This document shows, piece after piece, positions 55,953-64,000 of a stretch of 64,000 bases of DNA; positions within the stretch are counted from its first letter, which is position 1, and each line of letters starts with the position of its first letter. The notes under the pieces are model-generated. The model had not been told where the DNA came from. It made no database searches and saw nothing but the letters and a program-made list of their open reading frames with translations. Source of the DNA: Acholoe squamosa (taxonomy: Eukaryota; Annelida; Polychaeta; Phyllodocida; Polynoidae); contig OX439040.1 in assembly GCA_949317995.1 (NCBI GenBank), positions 76,915,972-76,979,971 of the forward strand, in the 5' to 3' direction. Both the position numbers and the translations under genes were made by a program.

Positions 55953-56359
55953 GCAGGACATAAAATGACCTCATCATACATAATGTATCACAATTCATAT
56001 CTTACTTGTGTAAATCATAGTGTATACTTATTAGAGCTGTGTATAGCATATGCCATTCTGAAATCATGGAGACTATGGCATAATCCATATTGTAATATGG
56101 ATGGTGTACCCAGTCAACAAACATGTATATAATCAGCTCACTCACATTCCATATTAGAGTAATGTATACCATAATCCATTTTCGATTCATGATCAAATCC
56201 ACTGAACAAGGCACTTTCAGTTAATTGATGGAAAGATGTATTTAACAACCCCATTTGAAATATATGCATATCGAGTACCAGGATAATTCCAGCAGATTTT
56301 TTTTCAATTCAATGTGAAACCTTTGTCAACATTTGCATAAAGAAAATTAAGCGTTGACA

Positions 56360-56370
56360 AATAAAATAAA
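56360..56370 (+). terminator. Candidate polyadenylation signal of ankyrin gene
   Basis: Two overlapping AATAAA words about 410 bp after the proposed stop codon. Confidence 0.35.
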
Positions 56371-58572
56371 CTGACCAGGAGAGATGTGTATATGCCTCGT
56401 TCTTCAATATGACTTTTGTCCTTTGCTGTGAGGCTATTCCTGAGATTTGGTGTTTAATACTTATACACTTACAATAGCCTGTTATATCATAGTCTGTAGG
56501 CCCTGACACCTTTAAGTACCAATTGCATATGGCGCTCATTTGAATAGTGTTTATTGTGTTTAAGGCCTATTTCAATACCCTGCTACCCCGACGCTTATTT
56601 GAGACCAGTTCTTATTTGAGACCCCAGCACTTAAACAGACCGTTATTGTAGTACCAATGTCGGATCGTAAACCTGATATTGCCTTTAGGATTGGCTCATG
56701 TCCAAGGATGAAAAATCATCTTGCTAGACATTTGGGCTGCCCAACTCAGCCCAGGAATCCTCCAAGATGCACAGCAGCATTGACTAGCTACAATACTACC
56801 AATATCCAACACCAGCTGGCAGCACTATACTTCCCAGCAACTGCCAATGCTTCAACATTAGCCAATTTCATGTTCTCCTCACCTGAGATTTGATATTTAA
56901 CTTTTATGCACTTACAATAGCCTGTTATATCATAGTAGGGTTGACAGCTCTTTACTTAACTTTTGCGTCTATATGTGTCACAGTGCTAAAGACCTCATCT
57001 TACACATGCCCTGGACTGTCTCTAGTGGATGCAGGGCACATTATAGCATATCAGTAGTGTAGTACAGGAGGGGTCTAAATCTTGATGATCATGTAAAGTT
57101 GCAATTAGTTCATTTACTAAAAAGGGTCATTTTAGACAGGGAAATGATTGATAACACCCACATTTCTCTCTGACCTGGGACACTTTTTCTGGTAGGATTA
57201 AGGTGTAACTGGCTAACTATTATAGGCCACCCCCATTGAACCCTCATTGATACATAGGCACCCCACTGATTAATCAACATAACCTTTGTTTCATAGCAAT
57301 ATGTTATGCCACATTTGTGTTCTGGGGACTTATTTGTTCTATTTGAAATATCCTCCTTAGACAGGGAACATGCTGAGAGCTGCTGCCACCTAGAGGTATG
57401 ATATAATACTGTAAAGGTCAATCAAGCCCAATCAGCCATTAGTAGCAGTGGCCTCCATGGACATAGCGGCACCACCTTGTGACTATTATGACCAAGTTGA
57501 ATGGAGATACCAGCTGGTAGTTTTGACAGGTTCATTTTCCTGGAAAGGGTACATTGAAAATTCACCTACAGTCTACCAGATAAGATAGGAGTAAATGGAC
57601 TGCAGTTCCAGAATCTACTTTATTCACTCTATCCAACATTAGATACATGATACAGTCAATAAAGTATTTCAAATCTTGTTATCCTAGCTAATCATAGTCC
57701 ATAAGCCCTGCCAACTTTAAGTACCAATTACATAGTAAACCAGGCAATGCTTTTCCGGATTGCTATGTGTCTGGGGAACCCTGGTCACTTTGCTTTGTAC
57801 ATTTTGGTCACTCAGCTTAGTTTCATAATCATACAAACTTCGTTCTTCGGCCCAGAGACTCTTTTAAGTACCTATGTTGGATAGTGAACCTCATAATGCC
57901 TCTAGGATTGGTACATGTCCGAGGATCCAAATCACTTTGCTAGACTTTTGGGCTGCTTAGCCCTGCCTCAGAATCCTGCAAAGATGCAGAGCAGCATGGC
58001 CTAGCTATTGACAATACTACTAATAGCCAAGAACATGTGGCGGTGTAATACAGACATGCCATTCTCAACATCTGCCAATGCTTTAGCATTGGCCTATTAT
58101 AAATTATGTTCTACTAACCCAGATGTCTAGCAAGGTGATTCAGGTCCTCCAGGTATGTAACAATCCAAAATGCATTGTCTGGTTTACTATCCAGGATTTG
58201 TACTCAGACACAATAGACATTCATTTGGACCCAAGCACTAAATACACAGCATGCGCAGCCTCAGGAATATATTACTCCGAGAACAGGAGGATCTCATAGT
58301 AGTGCATCAAAAAAAAAGATAACAACATGAAAATTTTCTTTTGAAATTCCAGAAAATCTTGCCAGCTGATCCATAATCAAAGTTATCAAAAATAAATTAG
58401 CCTTACCAGCACTTAAAATCGAAGTTACCACGTGTGGTAATGTATCGGGAAAAATGGAATAAATGTGTGATGTTTGACTCCATGGCATAACTAAGCACAA
58501 CTCAGTAGTGGTAGTTTGTGATTTCAACACAAGGTTTCAGGCAGGCTGGCTACACCTCCCAGTTGCAAAGGC
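56371..58572. other. No gene seen; duplicated 240-bp segment
   Basis: 56640-56895 and 57870-58100 are diverged direct copies (GCTAGACATTTGGGCTGC / GCTAGACTTTTGGGCTGC; AACACCAGCTGGCAGC / GAACATGTGGCGG). AATAGCCTGTTATATCATAG occurs twice (56475, 56918). The 78-codon frame in the first copy is not conserved in the second, so it is not coding. 56525-56655 carries GCGCTTATTTGAGA-type MITE words. Confidence 0.5.
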
Positions 58573-59244
58573 CTGGAGGTTAATTCAAAAGGCTCTGCCA
58601 TCGCTACCTATGCGATGTTAGTGTTTTCTCTCCCTTATTCCTTACTGCGTTGGTAAGGTCAGCCTGCCTTCCTTTCTGATAGCCAGCTACTTTTTAGTGA
58701 GCGCTGTTAGCCTCAGCCCTGCTTTCACTATTCCAAGCAGATCACACTATGCACAGTGGAAACAGGTCCACAGAGAAAAAATAGCAGTGGAAGACAAAAA
58801 CTAGCAGTGGAAAAACCTGTTCTCTCAACAGTGGCTACACTGGGGTTCTGCTAATTATATATACCCTGTCGGGTGCACTTGACCCTAAAATATCTTCAAG
58901 TGCGTCACCCATCCATGTATATATTTAGAAGGGTTTCTCAAGGAGGACATTCAAGTGCACTTAACTCATGAGTCATCAGGTGCATTCACTTTTGTGACGA
59001 GCAATGTCCCACACAGGTGCTCTTGCACTCAGGGGAAACTATCCTTTCTCAGAATAACATAAGGGGTGGTATTAGTACTGGAACTGGAATATTGAAGGAC
59101 TGCATAGTACTTGCTATTCCTGACTGGCCTAACACCACTAGAAAATTTAGTGTAGTAACACTAGGTCTTATGAGATGGTATGAGATGTGCCTACGCTAAC
59201 ATCGCATAGGTAGCGATGGCAGAGCCTTTTGAATTAACCCCCAG
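58573..59244. mobile_element. 672-bp element with 48-bp inverted ends
   Basis: Left CTGGAGGTTAATTCAAAAGG...CGATGTTAG and right CTAACATCGCATAGG...CTTTTGAATTAACCCCCAG match over nearly 50 bp. The interior has a short direct repeat of AGCAGTGGAA and no conserved protein. No clear target duplication. Confidence 0.75.
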
Positions 59245-59794
59245 CTAGACGTCTTAGTAGTGTCATCTGTACATAGTTGCAGTCCATACAAGAATATGCT
59301 GAACCAATCTCCCCATGACACATGCTAGGGAATGCCTTTCTTGTTGGGTCCATATGATCGGTCCATATTCAGTGGGGAATAGAAATACATATGGTACCTG
59401 CCTCATATAATTAGTACAGATTAATACGGCAAGAACACAAACTTTCCTTGTCAGGCCTGCCATGTAATACCCACTATTTGAAAGATAAATGTCTTGTGTA
59501 TCCCTCTGTGTAAGTCATAAGCACATGTGGTCACTACAAGCAAAGTTATGAGCATTCCACCAAAATTAAACACTACTTTATTCATGAAAAAGTCTTTCTT
59601 GTTGCATTGGTCTATTACTATTTTTTTTTATAGCAATCCGCAGACAACTACTTCTTCCCCAAATCCATGTAAGCCAGTGACGACTCATGCTAAACTAGAG
59701 ATAAAATGCTGATTGTTCAATGCAATTTCCTCAGGTAAGGTCACATTCATGAGAAAACATATTATTCAAGGAAATAATTTGTCGCTTTTTCTCT
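59245..59794. other. No gene seen
   Basis: Spacer; small frames lack any recognisable domain. Confidence 0.45.
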
Positions 59795-60057
59795 TACTGT
59801 GGGGGCTGGTGGGTTTGAGTGCAGACGCACAAAACAATTTTGACACCCCCTCTTGAGGGGGTAAAATGTTTTTCACCCCCCTGTAAGAGACAAGAATTGC
59901 GTGCGAATGTGTCCTTTTAACCTATAGTAACGTGCGGGGTTTTCACTGAAGACAGGTGAAAATATTTTGACCCCCCATTAGAGGGGTTGAAAAAATACTG
60001 ACCCCCTAAAACCCACCAGCCCCCCCCCCCCCCTGTTATTAATAAATGATCACTCCC
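59795..60057. mobile_element. GGGAGTGATC-type MITE, left end lost
   Basis: Inner pair GGGGGCTGGTGGGTTTGAG / AAACCCACCAGCCCCC and right end AATGATCACTCCC, with TTTTGACACCCCC units inside. Confidence 0.7.
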
Positions 60058-60476
60058 TAATAACAAACCAGGAAATTCCCTGTATTCACTGCAGAACTTT
60101 TATGGGCACTACATAACACCTGGTCCCCATCATGCTGGTTGTTATCAGGGCTTATCTCGCAAGGTATCAGAACAAACAATGTTGACTCTACTGGTGGCCG
60201 CATGCTTCTTTGCTGGCAATCATGCACCAAAGCATTACTAGCATGTAACTTGGATCAAAGTTAGTATTTTCACCAACTGTCACTGTGAATAAACTCTGAA
60301 AAGCACCTCTTGGCATTTGTGACTGGCTTTGCTGCCAAAAGTTCAGTCATTCTAGTGTCACATTTCAAAGCCGCACATTATTTGATGGCTCCCTTGTTAT
60401 TGTTATATAAATCAGTTTTCCCAACAACTTTGTGATTCAAAGCAGATGCCTTGCCAGGTTTCAAAGTAACTGCTCA
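60058..60476. other. No gene seen
   Basis: Spacer with no recognisable repeats or exons. Confidence 0.45.
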
Positions 60477-61442
60477 GGAGGCCATTTCTTAACAGCCTAC
60501 GACTGCAACCTTCAAGTCGTACCAAAATCCCATAGGAATAGCATTCGCATTTTGTAGTCATAGGGCTGTTAGTGATCGCAGTACCTTTTTTTTTAAAGTG
60601 GTTTATTGGGTCTAGAAGAACAATAATACAATAAAACTTTCCCTCTCCTAGCATCCTTGCGTTAAGGTTTTTTAAGCTAGGTCCCATAAAAGAATCAAAC
60701 AGTTGTTACATAAAACAAGAAACAAAACAATATATAGTGATGACGACCTCCTGCTGGTAATACATGCGTATTAGGCCATTTGTAACCTAATTTTTAAGGC
60801 TCAACTTTAAGCTGCTCGGGGGGGGGGGGTAATGAGATGTGGTGATATATGAATGTTGAACCAAAACTATTTCATACAAAGCAATTACATAAAACAGTTT
60901 AGTTGGATCACAGGAAATCTTATAAGCATAAAGAAGTAAATCAATGTCTATCCTAATAGACAGCTCACAGCAGTTACTAGCGAGTTGGATTTCCTTTGTG
61001 GGCATAGCAGGGTGCTCCTCAAGTTTTACAAGGTATGCTATTCTTAGTGCCCTATTTTGTAACAGCTGTAATTCTTTATTTTCACCCCTATTATCTCTAT
61101 CCTATATAAAGGCGCAGTATTCAAAGCTAGGTCTAATCATTGATTTAAATACATCAACAGCCGAGATTACATCTAGGAATTTTCTCGCTCTACCAAATTG
61201 GTACAGTTTATTCTTGATATTTCTGATGCATTGGGCCCTGTGCTCAATAAATTTGAGCTCAGGGTCCAATGTTACACCAAGGTAGGGAAAAGTAAAAACT
61301 CTTTCTAGTTCAACCCCATTGAGCATGAATTTGCAGTTAATATCATTCTTTTGATTAAATACCATCTATTTGGTCTTTGTTTTATTTATAGTGAGGGAAT
61401 TGTTTATATACCACTCTGATAGAACCTTAAGAAATGGCCTCC
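60477..61442. mobile_element. GGAGGCCATTTCTTAAC MITE split by a LINE
   Basis: Left end at 60477 and right end TTAAGAAATGGCCTCC at 61427-61442. Without the insert it would be about 125 bp, matching 42397-42524 and 42946-43067. Confidence 0.8.
60598..61423 (-). mobile_element. 5'-truncated LINE fragment, reverse transcriptase 3' region
   Basis: Starts at the plus-strand left side with a T run (poly-A tail of a minus-strand element) and is bounded by ACCTT on both sides (60593-60597, 61424-61428). Minus-strand translation gives the end of a non-LTR RT: SEWYINNSLTINKTKTK, then YLGVTLDPELKFIEH, KLYQFGRARKFL, MIRPSFEYC and LQLLQNRALRI. These are the palm-thumb motifs of Jockey/CR1-like elements. 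Stop codons interrupt the frame (after KTK and near 61100), so it is dead. Confidence 0.85.
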
Positions 61443-61510
61443 AGGGAGCTTGTCCAAAAACCCACTGTAAAAATGCAACACGGCAGTATCTGTATTTTAT
61501 ATGTGGCTAG

Positions 61511-61618
61511 GGTAGCATGAATGTAGCCTTGGCAACTTTGTCAGTAGAGCTGCATTCCCGCATCATGATGACCTATTTGCATGATGCATGAATGCACTAG
61601 AAGTCTTTAAGGGGTTAA
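61511..61618. mobile_element. Right part of a multi-hairpin TTAA element
   Basis: TGAATGTAGCCTTGGC...GTAGAGCTGCATTC palindrome, GCATCATGATGACC, then TCTTTAAGGGGTTAA. Confidence 0.7.
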
Positions 61619-61839
61619 GGGCTGGTATGATGCACTATAACATTAATTATTAATAGAAATTGAACACTAAATTGGTGCATCATAAGGACAAAGAAACATG
61701 AACACGGAGGCATTATCTGGCCCTTGTAGGGGTGCTGAATATAATGTGTGGTAAAAGGTACGCCCGCGCACCCCCTCGCAGGCGTACCATTTACCGTGTT
61801 GATGCACATGTATTCTCCCATGTCCTTGTAGATGGTCAG

Positions 61840-62403
61840 AAGGCCATTCCTTAAGGTACTGTGACTACACCAATCCATTACTACACTGAAAACATGGAAG
61901 ATCCGAAACTAGTCAGTGGTGACCACTTTAGGTCCTCAAGTTGACGATACCTAAAACTACAACTTTAGGTAGTCAAAATGACGACTTTAGGTCATCATCC
62001 TGACGACCTGAGTTGTCAATATGACGACTCTGTACTGTCAGTATTGTCATCCTGATGACTCAGGTCATCAGGGTGATGACCTAAAGTCGTCATTTTTACT
62101 ACCTAAAGTTGTAGTTTTAGGTATCGTCAACTTGAGGACCTAAAGTGGTCACCGCTGACTAGTTTCGGATCTTCCATGTTTTCAGTGTATTTGAGACCCG
62201 AGAAGTTAGAGGCATTGATCATAGGTAGTGTCTTATGACTGCTCTGTACAATTAGCATTTATATATTTATTACATAAAGTTTGCTAGGGCAGTCTTTGTA
62301 CTGCAGGCAGGGCATGGCCATTACTATTGTTATGTCACTTGATTTAGGGTTTCCGCTACGATCTGAAGGTGAGTAGTCGTAGCATGTTAAGAAATGGCCT
62401 ACA
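61840..62403. mobile_element. Long GGCCATTTCTTAAG relative with nested hairpin
   Basis: Left AGAAGGCCATTCCTTAAGG and right TGTTAAGAAATGGCCTAC are inverted. The interior shares GCTCTGTAC, TGCTAGGGCAGTC and TACGATCTGAAGG with 43346-43612. A 304-bp hairpin element is inserted at 61884. Confidence 0.7.
61884..62187. mobile_element. 304-bp near-perfect inverted-repeat (foldback) element
   Basis: Starts CACTGAAAACATGGAAGATC and ends with its reverse complement; TA flanks both sides. The arms of about 145 bp pair almost throughout, leaving only a small loop near 62030-62045. Arms contain runs of GACGAC/GTCATC words. There is no coding content. Confidence 0.9.
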
Positions 62404-62537
62404 GATACCTGTTTTCACTTGGAATTGCGAGGCTATACCAATGCAGGAATATCGCTATCTTCTAAGTTTATGAACCGGAGGGAATTAGAACCCAATCAAT
62501 ACTGCCAAAGTGGGGAGATATCCTGGTCCAGATGAGT
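62377..62537 (+). repeat. Source copy of a 150-160-bp local duplication
   Basis: From TCGTAGCATGTTAAGAAATG to GGTCCAGATGAGT, spanning the right end of the MITE and its flank. It has an 11-bp piece absent from the second copy. Confidence 0.85.
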
Positions 62538-62588
62538 GCTTTGGGAATACCTGCTCTATTTGGCAAAGAACAATAGCAAACATGTATA

Positions 62589-62804
62589 CATTGTAAAAAA
62601 TACCTGTTGAATCTAAGAGGGATCCCCTTAAAACTGAACAGTGAACCACTGTAATTGCATGGCACTAAAGCAATGTGGTGAAGCAGTGTAGCCCCAGGTG
62701 GCAGTATGGTGGTACAAGGAATCTCTGTGAAAATAACGACTGATCTCTGCCAACTTTGGGACAAGGATTCTGCCGTTATTTTGATGACAGATCTTTTTAC
62801 AGTA
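62589..62804 (-). mobile_element. CACTGTAAAA-type MITE, inverted copy
   Basis: Left CATTGTAAAAAATACCTG, right ATCTTTTTACAGTA. Interior GGTACAAGGAATCTCTGTG, and GGCAACTTTGGGACAAGG read as CCAACTTTGGGACAAGG, match the 17737 copy inverted. TA flanks both sides. Confidence 0.75.
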
Positions 62805-63062
62805 CTAGTGTAGCACATCAAGGTCAACATCCATCATGCCTTTCTGGACCTAGAATCATGGGTTAAGCCCATTGCATGTGAGCATTGCATACATCGTCAT
62901 CTTAGTGCAAGAAGGTTGTAACTGCATTTTTCAAGTTTTGCAGGAGAGGCAAAAGAAGTGTTCCAATTATTATAGAACCAAATCCAAATCCAGAATTCCT
63001 GATGTCATAGGCAATATTATTCTAACAATACCTGTGACCCCCCCCCCCAATACAATAATAAT
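62805..63062. other. No gene seen; fragment of the 44476 element
   Basis: 62904-62985 (AGTGCAAGAAGGTTGTAAC, GCAGGAGAGGCAAAAGAAGT) is a partial copy of the element at 44476-44584. A C tract precedes the CAA repeat. Confidence 0.5.
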
Positions 63063-63084
63063 AACAACAACAACAACGAAAATC

Positions 63085-63238
63085 GTAGCATGTTAAGAAA
63101 TGGCCTACAGAGACCTGTCTTCACTTGGAATTACTAATGCAGGAATATCGCTATCTTCTAAGTTTATGGACCGGAGGGAATTAGAACCCAATCAATATTT
63201 CCAAAGTGGGGAGATATCCTTGTCCAGATGAGTCACAC
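63085..63238 (+). repeat. Inserted copy of 62377-62537 with 22-bp flanking duplication
   Basis: The same 22-bp CAA-rich sequence ending CAACGAAAATC lies at 63063-63084 and 63239-63260. Between them is a copy of the segment 700 bp upstream. No poly-A or TIR is present. Confidence 0.8.
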
Positions 63239-63260
63239 AACAACAACAACAACGAAAATC

Positions 63261-63583
63261 ACCACAAAAACAACCCAAAACACACACGAGAAAAGAAAAC
63301 TAAAAGAGACTACAGGGAATTTCTATGGAGCAAGTTTCAACTTAAAGTTAAATATCCTTATTTCATATAAGTCTTTTATAAACGATGAAATAGAAGTAAT
63401 CACAGGTAACTTTGTCTGAGTTTTTCACTTACACTTTGGAAGCTTTTATTGACATTAAAGTGCTCATTTCATGAAATATTAAGCAGCCCATTCAAGGGCT
63501 CTGGCATCTTGGAACTCAAAGTCTGACCATGCATCTGAAAACCTGAAGGTCAGCGGAGGAACTTTAAGTTGAAACATTTACTT
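63261..63583. other. No gene seen
   Basis: TTTCAACTTAAAGTT at about 63335 and AACTTTAAGTTGAAAC at about 63560 are inverted and could be ends of an undescribed short element; weak. Confidence 0.35.
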
Positions 63584-63866
63584 GACCTTCTAAGAGCTAC
63601 TAATGCATTAATACTCCTTGTCCATTGGTCGTCATGATGCATGAATGTAGTCCTGGTGAGCAATATTCATCTTCATGATGCACCAATGAAGTGCTGGCGA
63701 GGCTGCTGGTGTATCATGCCAACCCTCTGGGACTGTTTCAACCCCAAAGATTTGGCATGATACATGAATGCAGCCCGGACTTTCCAGGGCTTCATTCATG
63801 TATCATGACGACTAATGGGCACTATATTAATTGATGTAGGCCTATTAGCAGCCTTTAAAGGGTTAT
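63584..63866. mobile_element. Multi-hairpin TTAA element
   Basis: Contains ACCAATGAAGTGCTGGCGAG, the ATGCAGCCCGGACTTTCCAGGGCTTCAT hairpin, CCTCTGGGACTG joints and right end GCCTTTAAAGGGTTA. The left end is diverged (GACCTTCTAAGAGCTAC). Confidence 0.75.
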
Positions 63867-64000
63867 ATATGAACATCTATAGAAAATAGGATATTACTCT
63901 TCTCAATGGCAGTGACAGTAACTCTAGCTGTAGCAAACATACAATACACTTCTTGTCTACCAGACTCATTTCTCTAAATCCCTTATTCATATCTAGAATT
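63867..64000. other. No gene seen
   Basis: Short AT-rich tail of the window. Confidence 0.5.

Noticed and set aside
56657-56893. 78-codon frame as a gene
   Set aside because: A diverged copy of the same DNA at 57870-58100 does not keep the frame open, so it is a dispersed repeat.

Overview
The window is animal nuclear DNA: spliced exons with GT/AG borders, TTAGGG-type telomeric hexamers, long microsatellites, and a very high density of small non-coding transposons, SINE and LINE pieces and a tyrosine-recombinase retrotransposon. The repertoire (Ngaro-type retroelement, a SINE with a GACCTTAGCTGT...GTTAAAC 3' domain, TIR elements with TA or TTAA target sites) suits a marine invertebrate. I cannot name the phylum from sequence alone.

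Only two host genes can be supported. (1) A 704-codon uninterrupted reading frame on the minus strand (31903-34017) encodes a four-pass membrane protein with a long low-complexity tail carrying two PPxY motifs. It looks like the CD20-like/ENTREP (FAM189) class. (2) A plus-strand ankyrin-repeat gene has exons at 45840-45892, 47024-47147, 49786-49956 and probably a terminal exon at 55921-55952. Exon phases and ankyrin register agree at every junction. Its penultimate exon has four broken tandem copies upstream, and its last intron carries the retrotransposon.

The retrotransposon (51064-55714) is nearly complete: 214-bp repeat A1, a gag-RT-RNase H frame of 975 codons, an overlapping tyrosine recombinase frame, then B1-A2-B2. 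This is the split direct repeat arrangement of Ngaro-type elements. The A repeat carries a CRE, a TATA box and an initiator. The recombinase is broken by a frameshift just before the position of its catalytic tyrosine.

Region by region. 0-31 kb has no convincing gene: it holds satellites (3.3-5.5 kb; 14.5-15.5 kb), an interstitial telomeric block (11.6-12.3 kb), GA microsatellites and many TIR elements. 31.9-34 kb is the membrane protein gene and 34-35.6 kb its GC-richer upstream flank. 36-45.5 kb is again repeats, including a 1.76-kb TIR element with nine copies of a TGTTACGTTCATC motif and an 88-bp array with YY1-like cores. 45.8-56.4 kb is the ankyrin gene with its inserted elements. 56.4-64 kb is repeats, including a near-perfect 304-bp hairpin and a degenerate LINE nested in a MITE.

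The dominant unexplained component is a modular multi-hairpin element bounded by TTAACCCTTTAAGGGC, with more than twenty copies or fragments. Its ends suggest a piggyBac-like MITE. One of its modules has expanded into a 42-bp minisatellite.
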